64,000 nucleotides of DNA from Roseiarcus fermentans (GTDB lineage Bacteria; Pseudomonadota; Alphaproteobacteria; Rhizobiales; Beijerinckiaceae), in NCBI RefSeq assembly GCF_003315135.1, contig NZ_QNRK01000002.1:145344-209343 (forward strand), given 5' to 3'. This document shows positions 7,700 through 18,272 of this stretch, one piece after another. Position numbers and translations under genes: made by a program. Each line of letters begins with the position of its first letter. The stretch's first letter is position 1. The notes below the pieces were generated by a model. It was not told where the DNA came from. It made no database searches and saw only the letters and a program-made list of their open reading frames with translations.

Positions 7700-8737
7700 T
7701 TAGTCGTGAGGGCGGACCATGACCTTGATCTGCGTGTCCGGCTTGCGCAGCGCTTCGAAGGCGGCCGGCAGCGCGTCGAGCGCGACGACGTCGGTGATCA
7801 TCGGCCTGGGGTCGACGCGCCCGGCTTCGAGCAGGTCGAGCACGAGACGCCAGTCGGGACGGCCGTAACCCAGAACGTACTGGATGTTCGTCTCCTTGAA
7901 GATCGCCGACATGGGTATGGCGGTGTCCTCGACCATGCAGACGCCTACGACCACGATCCGGCCCCAGGTTCGCGACAGGTCGACCGCCTTCTGGATCATG
8001 CCCGGGACGCCGACGCATTCGAAGATGACGTCCGGCGGGCCGCCCGCCTGGCGGGCGAACGCCTCGCCAACGTTCTCCTTCGAGGGGTCGATCACGCCGG
8101 TCGCGCCCATCGCGCCGGCGGCTTCGCGCCGCGCCGGCGCGTACTCGCTGACGATCACGTCGCGGGCGCCGGCGAGCTTCGAAAACACCGCGGTCGCGAG
8201 CCCGATCGGCCCGCCGCCGAGGATCAGCACGCGTTCGCCGAGCGCCACCTTGCCCCGGTTCACCGCATGGAGCCCGACGGCTAGCGGTTCGACCGCCGCG
8301 CCCTCGCGGCTCTTGACCGCGGACGGCAGACGCAGCGCCTCCGTGCAGCTGAACTTCACATACTCGGCGTAGCCGCCCTGGAACGAGGGGTGGAAGCCGG
8401 TCAGGGTGTTCTTCGGGCACATGATGCCCATGTCGTCCTTGCACTTCATCAGGCCGATCCTGCGGCAGTCGTCGCAGGCGTTGTTCGGCAACGCGGTCGC
8501 CATCTCGCCGACCTTCCAGTCGGGAGCGCCCGATTCCACGATCTCGCCCGCGAACTCGTGGCCGAGGATCGTTCCGTCGGGAACGACGAACACGCCGGGG
8601 TGGGTCGCGTGCAGATCGGAGCCGCAGATTCCGCAATAATGGACCTTCAGCACGATCTCGCCGCGCCCGGCCTGCGGCCTGGCGACGGTCTCGATCTGCA
8701 ACGGCTTGCCCAGTTCGTGAAACACAGCGGCTCTCAT
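7700..8737 (-). CDS. Zinc-dependent alcohol dehydrogenase (MDR family)
   Basis: 345 residues from the ATG at 8737. The catalytic zinc site is visible as CGICGSDLH and GHEFAGE, and the NAD(P)-binding Rossmann motif as ILGGGPIGLA. The structural-zinc lobe has four cysteines in the unusual spacing CDDCRRIGLMKC followed by MC eight residues on. It resembles butanediol/sorbitol dehydrogenase-type enzymes, but the substrate cannot be read from sequence. It is transcribed divergently from the SDR at 8868. The 130-bp gap between them carries a candidate GntR operator. Confidence 0.9.
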   Translation of the reverse strand: MRAAVFHELGKPLQIETVARPQAGRGEIVLKVHYCGICGSDLHATHPGVFVVPDGTILGHEFAGEIVESGAPDWKVGEMATALPNNACDDCRRIGLMKCKDDMGIMCPKNTLTGFHPSFQGGYAEYVKFSCTEALRLPSAVKSREGAAVEPLAVGLHAVNRGKVALGERVLILGGGPIGLATAVFSKLAGARDVIVSEYAPARREAAGAMGATGVIDPSKENVGEAFARQAGGPPDVIFECVGVPGMIQKAVDLSRTWGRIVVVGVCMVEDTAIPMSAIFKETNIQYVLGYGRPDWRLVLDLLEAGRVDPRPMITDVVALDALPAAFEALRKPDTQIKVMVRPHD

Positions 8738-8784
8738 GGTCGTCGCCTTCCCTCGTTCGCGCCCGCGGATTTTTCCGCTTCCAT

Positions 8785-8808
8785 GTCCTACAACTTTTTC
8801 ATACAATA
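8785..8808 (-). promoter_or_regulatory. Candidate GntR operator, site 1
   Basis: On the minus strand the site reads TATTGT-N9-TTGTAGGAC. It lies in the divergent promoter region between the alcohol dehydrogenase (start 8737) and the SDR (start 8868). It matches the site at 11203-11226 at 18 of 24 positions, in a genome region where AT-rich stretches are rare. Confidence 0.55.
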
Positions 8809-8867
8809 ACGTCGGGCGATGGGAATGTCCAGATGGGGACCCCGCACTTCGACCCAGGGAGGAACGC

Positions 8868-9650
8868 ATGGACCGGGTGAAGGGAAAGGTCGCGCTGATC
8901 ACCGGCGCGGGGACGGGAGTCGGGCGCGCCTGCATGACGCTGTTTGCGCGCGAAGGCGCGAAGGTCGTCGGCGTCTCGCGCACCCAAAGCAATCTCGACG
9001 AGACGCTCGCCGAGGTGAAGGCGGCCGGCGGCGACGGCGTCGTGGTCGCGGCGGATCTCTCGACCTCGGCCGGGGCGGAAAAGGCGGTCGCGGCGGCGCT
9101 CGCGGCCTATGGCCGGATCGACATTCTCGTCAATTGCGCCGGCGTCGGCTATTCCTGGCTTGAGAAGAGCCCGGGTTCGATGGGCCCGGTCGACGACACG
9201 ACCCCCGAGAAATGGGCCGAGGTGATGGCCATCAATCTCGATTCGCTGTTCCACATGTGTCGGCTGACGATTCCGCAGATGAAGACGCAGGGCGGCGGCG
9301 CGATCGTCAACGTGACCAGCATTTCCGGCATCCAGGGCCTTCCGGTCGCCCACACCTACACCGCCGCCAAGGGCGGCGCGATCAACCTCACCCGCTCGAT
9401 CGCGATCACCTATTGCGACGACAACATCCGCTGCAATTGCATCGCCCCGGGCTTCATCGCCACGCCGATGGTCGCTTCCGTGCTCGGCATGTTCGACGAC
9501 CCGCAGACGGCCGAGCGCCTGACGCCGATGAAGCGCCCCGGGACGCCGGAAGAGATGGCCTACGCCTGCCTCTATCTCGGCTCGGACGAATCGACCTATT
9601 GCCAGGGAACGGTGCTGGTCGTGGACGGCGGCACGACGGCGCGGCAATAG
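8868..9650 (+). CDS. Short-chain dehydrogenase/reductase
   Basis: 260 residues from the ATG at 8868, which has a strong 'gggagg' ribosome-binding site six bases upstream. Classical SDR features are visible: ITGAGTGVGRA for NAD(P) binding, NCAG, the catalytic Ser in NVTSISG, YTAAKGG (YxxxK) and the C-terminal VLVVDGGT. It is the first gene of a rightward catabolic block and is followed after 30 bases by a 3-hydroxyacyl-CoA dehydrogenase, so it probably oxidises a hydroxyl in the same pathway. The exact substrate is unknown. Confidence 0.92.
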   Translation: MDRVKGKVALITGAGTGVGRACMTLFAREGAKVVGVSRTQSNLDETLAEVKAAGGDGVVVAADLSTSAGAEKAVAAALAAYGRIDILVNCAGVGYSWLEKSPGSMGPVDDTTPEKWAEVMAINLDSLFHMCRLTIPQMKTQGGGAIVNVTSISGIQGLPVAHTYTAAKGGAINLTRSIAITYCDDNIRCNCIAPGFIATPMVASVLGMFDDPQTAERLTPMKRPGTPEEMAYACLYLGSDESTYCQGTVLVVDGGTTARQ

Positions 9651-9680
9651 CCGGGCCGCAACGATCGGGGAGGACTGGAG

Positions 9681-10556
9681 ATGAGCGCGTTTCACACCAT
9701 CGGCGTGGTCGGCGCCGGCATGATGGGCTCCGAGATCGCGCTCGTCTTCGCCCTCGGCGGCCATCCGACCCTGCTCGCCGACCAGAGCCGCGACGCCGCG
9801 GAGCGCGCGATCGAGCGGCTCCACGGCGTGCTCGATCGCGGCCTGCCGCGCGGCTTCTGGACGGCGGAAGCGGCGGAAGCCGCCCGGCGCAACCTGACGG
9901 TCGCCGACGGACTCGACGCCTATGGCGACCGCGATCTCGTCGTCGAGGCGGTGTTCGAGGACGAGGCCCTGAAGCGCGACGTCTTCCGCCGCCTCGACGC
10001 GATCCTGCCGCCCGGCGCCGGCCTCGCCTCCAACACCTCGTCGATCTCGATCACGACGCTCAGCGCTTCGGTCGCCGAGGCGCGCCGGGCGCGCTTCGTC
10101 GGGACGCATTTCTTCTCGCCGGTGTCGCGCATGCGCCTCGTCGAGGTCATCCCCGCCGCTGACACCGACGCGAGCTTCGTCGAATCGGTGGCGGAGACCC
10201 TGACGGCGATCGGCAAGGCGCCGATCCGGGTGAAGGACGTCGTCGGCTTCGCCGTCAATCGCCTGCTGCACGCGCTGGTGATCGAATCGATCCGGCTGGT
10301 CGAAGAGGGGGTGTGCTCGCCGGCCGATCTCGACGCCGCCTGCAAGCTCGGCCTCGGCCATCCGATCGGCCCGTTCGAACTGATGGACAACACCCAGAAT
10401 TCCCTGTCGCTGAGCGTCCACGAAATCCTTCACCAGGCCTATGGCGAGCGCTTCCTGCCGCGGCCGCTGCTGCGCCAGATGGTGGCCGCCGGCTACAACG
10501 GCCGCAAGGCCGGGCGCGGCTGGCATCGCTACGACGGGAACGGCAAGCGCGTCTGA
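9681..10556 (+). CDS. 3-hydroxyacyl-CoA dehydrogenase (stand-alone)
   Basis: 291 residues, the usual length for Hbd/FadB2-type enzymes. The NAD-binding motif is VVGAGMMGSEIA. The catalytic set is complete: SNTSSISIT, THFFSP with the active-site His, RLVEVI with the Glu, and GFAVNRLL with the Asn. The C-terminal dimerisation domain contains LGLGHPIGPFELMD. It oxidises (S)-3-hydroxyacyl-CoA to 3-ketoacyl-CoA. The intact active site matters because the FadB-like fusion at 18273 lacks these residues, so this protein may supply the dehydrogenase step for the whole block. Confidence 0.95.
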   Translation: MSAFHTIGVVGAGMMGSEIALVFALGGHPTLLADQSRDAAERAIERLHGVLDRGLPRGFWTAEAAEAARRNLTVADGLDAYGDRDLVVEAVFEDEALKRDVFRRLDAILPPGAGLASNTSSISITTLSASVAEARRARFVGTHFFSPVSRMRLVEVIPAADTDASFVESVAETLTAIGKAPIRVKDVVGFAVNRLLHALVIESIRLVEEGVCSPADLDAACKLGLGHPIGPFELMDNTQNSLSLSVHEILHQAYGERFLPRPLLRQMVAAGYNGRKAGRGWHRYDGNGKRV

Positions 10557-10594
10557 GACGAGGACGCCGTCGCGCCCTCGTCCGTCGCAAGTCT

Positions 10595-11089
10595 TCAGGG
10601 GAGGAGGGTGTGATGCGTGTCGCCGAAGGACATCACGTCGATCTTCCATTTGCCGTCCTGCTTGTCGAGGACGAAGACCCAGTCGGCGGCGACGCTTTGC
10701 GGCTTGCCGCCGAGCACGAACGGGAACGAGGCGGGGATGATCGCCTCCGCGCGGGTGTCGGTGGCGAACAGATAGCGCGGCGTCTGGCGCTGGAAGCGCC
10801 AGTCGGTGATCTTGTACTGCGTCAGGACCGCCTGCAGGTCGTGCGCATAAGCGGCGACCGCGGACTTGCCGCTCCAGGCGAAGGGCGCGAAATCGTCGAC
10901 GATCGCGCTCGGCGCTTCGGTGAAAACGGCCTGCAAATCCGCGACCGAGCCGGAATTGATGGCGCCGATCGCGGCGTCGATGGTCGAAAGGATCGCCGGG
11001 TCGGCGTCCGCGGCCCGGGCGGGCGCGGCGGCGGCGATCGCGATCGCGGCGGCCATCGCCGCCAAGCCTCGGTTGGGCGTGGTCATCAT
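10595..11089 (-). CDS. Exported protein with SnoaL/NTF2-like fold
   Basis: 164 residues from the ATG at 11089, chosen for the ggaggaacgac ribosome-binding site in front of it. Residues 1-27 look like a cleavable signal peptide (LAAMAAAIAIAAAAPARAAD). The remainder fits a DUF4440/SnoaL-type cone: IDAAIGAINSG, FAWSGKSAVAAY, and DWVFVLDKQDGKWKIDVMSFG. Such periplasmic NTF2-like proteins have diverse or unknown roles. It is convergent with the 3-hydroxyacyl-CoA dehydrogenase gene and divergent from the acyl-CoA dehydrogenase at 11306, sharing the promoter region that carries operator site 2. Confidence 0.75.
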   Translation of the reverse strand: MMTTPNRGLAAMAAAIAIAAAAPARAADADPAILSTIDAAIGAINSGSVADLQAVFTEAPSAIVDDFAPFAWSGKSAVAAYAHDLQAVLTQYKITDWRFQRQTPRYLFATDTRAEAIIPASFPFVLGGKPQSVAADWVFVLDKQDGKWKIDVMSFGDTHHTLLP

Positions 11090-11202
11090 GTCGTTCCTCC
11101 CGTTTTTGCCGCCCTCGTCGGTCTTGCCCGGTCCCCGGCGGCTTCGAGACGGGCCGGCTTGCAAACCGCAGGCTTGCAAGCCATAGACTGGCGACGAATT
11201 TC

Positions 11203-11226
11203 GTCCTACAATTTTGAAGGACAATA
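11203..11226 (-). promoter_or_regulatory. Candidate GntR operator, site 2
   Basis: The minus strand reads TATTGT-N9-TTGTAGGAC, sharing both conserved blocks of the site at 8785-8808. It lies between the divergent starts at 11089 and 11306, where it could control the acyl-CoA dehydrogenase/carboxylase operon. Confidence 0.55.
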
Positions 11227-11305
11227 CCGGGGCTGATCTTGCCTGTCAATGACGGTCGGCCGCGGGCGGGGGCTCGCCCCGCGCCGCCGCAACGAGGAGT
11301 TCGAC

Positions 11306-12613
11306 TTGGACATCACGCAAAGCGCCCGCAGCCTGGACCTCGCCGCGCGCATCCGGAGCTTCATGGCCGAGCACATCTATCCCAACGAACGGCGCTACTA
11401 TCAGGAGGCCGAGCGGCTCGGGCCGTGGAAGACGCTGCCCGTCGTCGAGGACCTGAAGCCGATCGCGCGCCGGGCCGGCCTGTGGAATCTGTTTCTGCCG
11501 GCGCACGAGGCCGGAGGCCTGACCAATCTCGACTACGCCCCTCTGTGCGAGATCATGGGCCGTTCCCACCTCGCCCCCGAGGTGTTCAACTGCAGCGCCC
11601 CCGACACCGGCAACATGGAGACCATCCTGCGCTATGGCACGGAGGCGCAGAAGGAGCGGTGGCTGACGCCCCTGCTCGAAGGCCGGATCCGCTCCGCCTT
11701 CGCGATGACCGAACCGGACGTGGCGTCCTCCGACGCCACCAACGTCGAGAGCAGCATCGTGCGTGACGGCGACCACTACGTCATCAACGGCCGCAAGTGG
11801 TACACGACCGGCGCGACCGATCCGCGCTGCAAGATCATCGTCTTCATGGGCCAGACGGACCCTCTGAACGCCGACCGGCACCGGCGCCAGTCGATGATTC
11901 TCGTGCCCAAGGACACCGAGGGCGTGCGCGTCGTCCGATCGCTGCCGGTCTTCGGCTTCTACGGCGTGCCCGACCGCGCCTCCGAGGTCAGCTTCACCAA
12001 CGTCCGCGTACCTGCCGACGCCATCCTGCTCGGCGAGGGGCGCGGCTTCGAGATCGCTCAGGGGCGGCTCGGCCCGGGGCGGATCCACCATTGCATGCGC
12101 CTGATCGGCCTGAGCGAGCGCACGCTCGAGCGGATGTGCCGGCGGGCGGAGAACCGCGTCGCTTTCGGCAAGGCCATTTCCGAGCAGACGGTGACGCTCG
12201 AGCGCATCGCCGAGGCGCGCATCATGATCGAGCAGGCGCGCCTCCTGACCCTCAAGGCCGCCTACATGATGGACACCGTCGGCGCCAAGGCGGCCCGGCA
12301 GGAAATCGCGATGATCAAGGTGGTCGCGCCGACCATGGCGCAAAGGATCGTCGACTGGGCGATCCAGGTCTTCGGCGGCGGCGGCACCAACAACGACCAC
12401 TTCCTGGCCGCCGCCTTCGCGACCACGCGCCTCCTGCGCCTGGCCGACGGTCCCGACGAGGTGCATCGCAACCAGATCGGTCGGCTGGAGCTTCGTCGTT
12501 ATCGCAATACCGACCCGTCGCGGTCGGGCGGAAGCGGCGCTCCGCTGTCGCTCGACGAAGCCGCCGCGTGGGCGGAGGGCGGTCTCTGGCCGCGCCCGGC
12601 CGACCTGCCTTGA
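11306..12613 (+). CDS. Acyl-CoA dehydrogenase (ACAD10/11-like)
   Basis: 435 residues from the TTG at 11306, which has a GAGGAG ribosome-binding site; an upstream ATG at 11249 would add 19 unconserved residues. The N-terminal helical domain includes [18 protein letters not shown], the FAD-binding middle domain [16 protein letters not shown] and [11 protein letters not shown], and the C-terminal domain [11 protein letters not shown] and [11 protein letters not shown]. It catalyses alpha,beta-dehydrogenation of an acyl-CoA with electrons passing to ETF. The length and N-terminal motif resemble the ACAD10/11 group rather than short-chain enzymes. It is the first gene of an operon that continues with a second dehydrogenase and a carboxylase. 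Confidence 0.9.
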   Translation: MDITQSARSLDLAARIRSFMAEHIYPNERRYYQEAERLGPWKTLPVVEDLKPIARRAGLWNLFLPAHEAGGLTNLDYAPLCEIMGRSHLAPEVFNCSAPDTGNMETILRYGTEAQKERWLTPLLEGRIRSAFAMTEPDVASSDATNVESSIVRDGDHYVINGRKWYTTGATDPRCKIIVFMGQTDPLNADRHRRQSMILVPKDTEGVRVVRSLPVFGFYGVPDRASEVSFTNVRVPADAILLGEGRGFEIAQGRLGPGRIHHCMRLIGLSERTLERMCRRAENRVAFGKAISEQTVTLERIAEARIMIEQARLLTLKAAYMMDTVGAKAARQEIAMIKVVAPTMAQRIVDWAIQVFGGGGTNNDHFLAAAFATTRLLRLADGPDEVHRNQIGRLELRRYRNTDPSRSGGSGAPLSLDEAAAWAEGGLWPRPADLP

Positions 12614-12765
12614 CGGTCCGAGAACGGCGTGACCAGAAAGGCCCGGCTGCGCAGAGCCGGAAGCGGAGCGAGAGACGAGGCCGGCCAGTCTCGCCACGCC
12701 TGGCGCCGAGGGCTTCGGCGGCGGGGCCTGCCGGGCGATCTCGCCAAGGACCCGAGGAAACGACT

Positions 12766-14559
12766 ATGGACGTCATCAGCCGCGAGGATCTCGAGTTTCT
12801 CCTGTTCGACTGGCTCGATGTGACGAGCCTCGCCCGGCTGGACCGCTTCTCCGGCCAGACCGCCGAGGATTATCGCGCCATTCTCGACCTCGGCGAGCGG
12901 ATCGCGCGCGACGCGTTCCTGCCTGCGTACAAGATCGGCGATCGCGAGGAGCCGCGCCTGACCGAGGACGGGCGCGTGCTGGTTCAGCCCCGGATCGCCG
13001 ACGCGGTCCGCGCCTGCCTCGACGCCGGGCTGCAGCTCGCGACCGTCGATGCCGAGCACGGCGGCCTCCAGCTTCCGGCGACGGTCGCGACCGCCGTGAC
13101 CGCGAACATGATGGCGGCCAACATTGCCGCCTCCGGCTTCGCCATGCTCTCGACCGGCAATGCGCGTGTCCTGACGAGCTTCGGAACGCCGGCGCAGATC
13201 GAAGCCTTCGCCGCCCCGCAATTCGCGGGCAAGGCGCTGGGGACCATGTGTCTCTCCGAGCCCGACGCCGGATCGTCGCTCGGCGACATCGTCACGCGGG
13301 CGACGCCGGACGGCGACGACGCTTTCGGGCGCCGCTATCGGCTCGCGGGCCGCAAGATGTGGATCTCCGGCGGCGGACAGGACATCGTCGGCAATACGAT
13401 CCATCTCGTGCTCGCCAAAATTCCCGGCGCCGACGGGCGGCTTCCCCCCGGCGCCAAGGCCAATTCGCTGTTCGTCGTCCCGACCGTGTTGCCCGAGACG
13501 CTCGGCGGCGCCCGCAACGACGTCGTCGTGGCGGGCCTCAACCACAAGATGGGCTACCGCGGCATCCCGAACTGTCTGCTGAACTTCGGCGAGGGCGGCG
13601 AAGGCGCGCTCGGCTGGCTCGTCGGCGAAGCGGGCGACGGCATGCGGATCATGTTCCAGATGATGAACGAGGCGCGCATCAACGTCGGGCTCGGCGCCGC
13701 CGCGCTCGCCTACCGCGGCTACCTGCAATCGCGCGCCTACGCCGCCGAGCGCCGCCAGGGCCGGCCGCTCGGCCGCAAGGCCGAGGGCGCGCCCGTCCCG
13801 ATTCTCCAGCACCCCGACGTGCGCCGGATGGTGCTCGCGCAAAAGGCGATCGCCGAGGGGGCGCTGGCGCTGTGCCTCTATTCGGCGAAGCTCGTCGACC
13901 TCGCCGAGCACGGAGGCGACGAAAGCGAAAGGACGCGAGCCAAGGCGCTGCTCGATCTGCTGACGCCGGTGACGAAGACCTGGCCGTCGGAAATGGGGCT
14001 GGTCGCCAACCACCACGCGATCCAGATTCACGGCGGCTACGGCTACACCCGCGACTTCGACCTCGAGCAGATCTACCGCGATAATCGCCTCAACCCGATC
14101 CACGAGGGCACGACCGGCATCCAGGCGCTCGATCTCCTGGGGCGCAAGATGCTGTTCGACGGCTTCCGCTCCTTCGACGTGTTCCTGGAGGAAGTGCGCG
14201 CGACCGCGGCGGAGGCGGCGAAGATCGAGGGCCTCGGACCGTTCGCCGCGATCCTCCTCGGCGAGGCCCGGCGGATCGAAGCCCTGGCGCGCGCGGAAGC
14301 CCGGTCGGAGGACCCGGCGCGGGCGCTCGCCAACGCCACGCCCTTCCTGTTCGCCTTCGGGCATCTGGCGGTCGGCTGGCTCTGGCTCGACATGGCCCTG
14401 ACGGCCGCCTCGTCCGACGGCGACGATCCGGTCCGTCGCGGCAAAGGCGTCGCCTGCCGCTATTTCTACGAATACGAGATGCCCATGATCGCAGCCTGGC
14501 TCGCGCCGCTCGGCAGCCGCAGCGACCTCACCGCCCGCGTCGAGGAGAGCCTGCTGTGA
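12766..14559 (+). CDS. Acyl-CoA dehydrogenase, long DmdC-like form
   Basis: 597 residues, the size of the DmdC/FadE-like long group with an extra C-terminal domain. FAD/substrate motifs are TMCLSEPDAGSSLGD and KMWISGGGQD. The catalytic Glu is expected in NPIHEGTTGIQALDLLGRK, preceded by IHGGYGYTRDF. The C-terminal 130 residues form the additional helical domain typical of 3-methylmercaptopropionyl-CoA dehydrogenase relatives. Substrate preference cannot be read directly. It follows the previous dehydrogenase after 152 bases and precedes the carboxylase beta gene, consistent with formation of an enoyl-CoA that is then carboxylated. Confidence 0.9.
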   Translation: MDVISREDLEFLLFDWLDVTSLARLDRFSGQTAEDYRAILDLGERIARDAFLPAYKIGDREEPRLTEDGRVLVQPRIADAVRACLDAGLQLATVDAEHGGLQLPATVATAVTANMMAANIAASGFAMLSTGNARVLTSFGTPAQIEAFAAPQFAGKALGTMCLSEPDAGSSLGDIVTRATPDGDDAFGRRYRLAGRKMWISGGGQDIVGNTIHLVLAKIPGADGRLPPGAKANSLFVVPTVLPETLGGARNDVVVAGLNHKMGYRGIPNCLLNFGEGGEGALGWLVGEAGDGMRIMFQMMNEARINVGLGAAALAYRGYLQSRAYAAERRQGRPLGRKAEGAPVPILQHPDVRRMVLAQKAIAEGALALCLYSAKLVDLAEHGGDESERTRAKALLDLLTPVTKTWPSEMGLVANHHAIQIHGGYGYTRDFDLEQIYRDNRLNPIHEGTTGIQALDLLGRKMLFDGFRSFDVFLEEVRATAAEAAKIEGLGPFAAILLGEARRIEALARAEARSEDPARALANATPFLFAFGHLAVGWLWLDMALTAASSDGDDPVRRGKGVACRYFYEYEMPMIAAWLAPLGSRSDLTARVEESLL

Positions 14560-14592
14560 CGGTTACGCAAGACCACGAGAAGAGGGACGCCC

Positions 14593-16200
<1,608 letters not shown>

Positions 16201-16230
16201 CGGCAGGCGACGGGACGAGGGCTGAGCACA

Positions 16231-18237
16231 ATGTTTCGTAAAATCCTGATCGCCAACCGTGGCGAGATCGCCTGCCGGGTGATCGCCACCGCGCGCCGGC
16301 TGGGGATCGCCACGGTCGCCGTCTATTCCGAGGCGGACGCCGGGGCGCGCCATACCAGACTCGCCGACGAGGCCTGGCCGATCGGCCCGGCGCCGGCGCG
16401 GCAAAGCTACCTCGCGCGGGACACGATTCTCGACGTCGCCGCCCGTTCCGGCGCTGAAGCCATCCATCCCGGCTACGGCTTTCTGTCGGAGAACGCCGAC
16501 TTCGCGGCCGCCTGTGCGGCGGCGGGCGTGACCTTCATCGGGCCGCCCGAGGCGGCGATCCGCGCGATGGGATCGAAGGCCGAGTCCAAGGCGCTGATGG
16601 CCCGATCCGGCGTGCCGCTCGTGCCGGGCTATCACGGCGAGGCGCAGGACCTCGCGCGGCTGACGCGCGCGGCGGCCGAGATCGGCTATCCGGTGCTGAT
16701 CAAGGCGTCGGCCGGCGGGGGCGGCAAGGGCATGCGCATCGTCGCCGCGCCCGACGCGCTCGCGGCCGCCGTCGCGGGCGCGAAGCGCGAGGCGCTCGCG
16801 TCGTTCGGCGACGACCGCGTCCTGATCGAGAAATACCTCACGCAACCGCGTCACATCGAGATTCAGGTCTTCGCCGACACCCATGGCGCCTGCGTCTCCC
16901 TGTTCGAGCGCGACTGCTCGCTACAACGACGCCATCAGAAGGTTCTCGAGGAAGCCCCCGCGCCCGGCATCGGCCCGGAGCGGCGCAAGGCGATGGGCGA
17001 GGCCGCCGTCGCGGCGGCGCGCGCGGTGAACTACGTCGGCGCCGGCACCGTCGAATTCATCGCCGAGGGCGACGCCTTCTACTTCATGGAGATGAACACC
17101 CGCCTGCAGGTCGAGCACCCCGTCACCGAGATGGTGACCGGCCTCGATCTGGTCGAGTGGCAGATTCGCGTGGCCGCGGGAGAGCCGCTGCCCTTGGGCC
17201 CCGAGCGGCTCCGCCTGCGTGGCGCCGCGATCGAAGCGCGGGTCTACGCCGAAGATCCGGCGCGGGACTTTTTGCCCGCGGTCGGAACCCTGCGCCACCT
17301 GCGACAGCCCGCCGAGAAGCCGGGCGAAGTGCGCGTCGACACCGGCGTTGCGCAAGGCGACCGGATCACGCCGCACTATGATCCGATGATCGCGAAGCTG
17401 ATCGTCTGGGGGGAAGACCGCCCCGCCGCCGTCCGTCGTCTGGCGGCCGCCCTCGCCGACTACGAGGTGGTGGGGGTCGCCACCAACCTCGACCTTCTGC
17501 GGAGAATCGCCGACCATCCCGCCTACGCCGCGGCGGAGCTCGACACCGGGTTCATCGCCCGTCACGCCGCGGACCTGATTCCGGCGCCCGACGCCGCGCC
17601 CGACGCCGACGGCGGGGTCGCCCTCGCCGCCGCGGCGCTCGCCGTCGTCGCGGACGAGCGGGCGGCGATCGCCGCCGGCGCCCGGGCGTCCGGCGATCCC
17701 TGGTCGCCATGGGCCGAGATCGACGCCTGGCGGATGAACGGCGACGGGTATCAGGATCTTCACTTCAGTCAGGACAACGCGCCGCCGGTCGCCGTTCGCG
17801 TGCGCCCGCTGGGGGACGGAACATTCCGGGTCGACCTTCCGGAAGGCGCGGCCCGTGCGGCCCTGGACGAGGGTCCCACCGATCCGCACCTGTCGCTCGA
17901 CGGCGTCAAGCGGCGCCTGCGGGTCGTGCGCCGCGGCGCGGAGTTCACCGTCATTCGCGGCGCCCGGAACGTCACGCTCGTCCGGGACGATCCGCTCGCC
18001 CCGCCGCAGACCGAGACGGCCGGCAGCGACCGCGTGACAGCGTCGATTCCGGGCCGGGTCGTGCGCATTCTGGTGCAGCCCGGGGACGTCGTCGAAAAGA
18101 ACGCGCCGCTGATCGTGATCGAGGCGATGAAGATGGAGCTGACGTTTTCCGCCCCCCTGGCCGGGGTCGTCGCCGAGGTTCGCTACGCCGTCGACCAGAT
18201 GGTCGAGGAGGGAAGCGAATTGATCGTCTTCGCGTGA
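16231..18237 (+). CDS. Acyl-CoA carboxylase, biotin carboxylase/carrier (alpha) subunit
   Basis: 668 residues, the length of MccA/LiuD/AtuF. Residues 1-450 form the biotin carboxylase domain (KILIANRGEIACRVIATAR, KASAGGGGKGM, ERDCSLQRRHQKVLEEAP, FMEMNTRLQVEHPVTEM). Residues 500-590 form the linker that binds the beta subunit. The C-terminal biotinyl domain has IEAMKMELTF with biotin-accepting Lys634. It pairs with the beta subunit encoded 30 bases upstream. The product would be a branched dicarboxylic enoyl-CoA. No HMG-CoA lyase or 3-methylglutaconyl-CoA hydratase is seen in the window apart from the hydratase half of the next gene. Confidence 0.93.
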   Translation: MFRKILIANRGEIACRVIATARRLGIATVAVYSEADAGARHTRLADEAWPIGPAPARQSYLARDTILDVAARSGAEAIHPGYGFLSENADFAAACAAAGVTFIGPPEAAIRAMGSKAESKALMARSGVPLVPGYHGEAQDLARLTRAAAEIGYPVLIKASAGGGGKGMRIVAAPDALAAAVAGAKREALASFGDDRVLIEKYLTQPRHIEIQVFADTHGACVSLFERDCSLQRRHQKVLEEAPAPGIGPERRKAMGEAAVAAARAVNYVGAGTVEFIAEGDAFYFMEMNTRLQVEHPVTEMVTGLDLVEWQIRVAAGEPLPLGPERLRLRGAAIEARVYAEDPARDFLPAVGTLRHLRQPAEKPGEVRVDTGVAQGDRITPHYDPMIAKLIVWGEDRPAAVRRLAAALADYEVVGVATNLDLLRRIADHPAYAAAELDTGFIARHAADLIPAPDAAPDADGGVALAAAALAVVADERAAIAAGARASGDPWSPWAEIDAWRMNGDGYQDLHFSQDNAPPVAVRVRPLGDGTFRVDLPEGAARAALDEGPTDPHLSLDGVKRRLRVVRRGAEFTVIRGARNVTLVRDDPLAPPQTETAGSDRVTASIPGRVVRILVQPGDVVEKNAPLIVIEAMKMELTFSAPLAGVVAEVRYAVDQMVEEGSELIVFA

Positions 18238-18272
18238 AAGGAAACCGGACGGACGTCGAGAGGAGAAGCAGG

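Noticed and set aside
8799-11249. 816-codon minus-strand frame spanning three genes
   Set aside because: It runs opposite the SDR and dehydrogenase genes and out of phase with the real minus-strand exported gene at 10595-11089; no family features.
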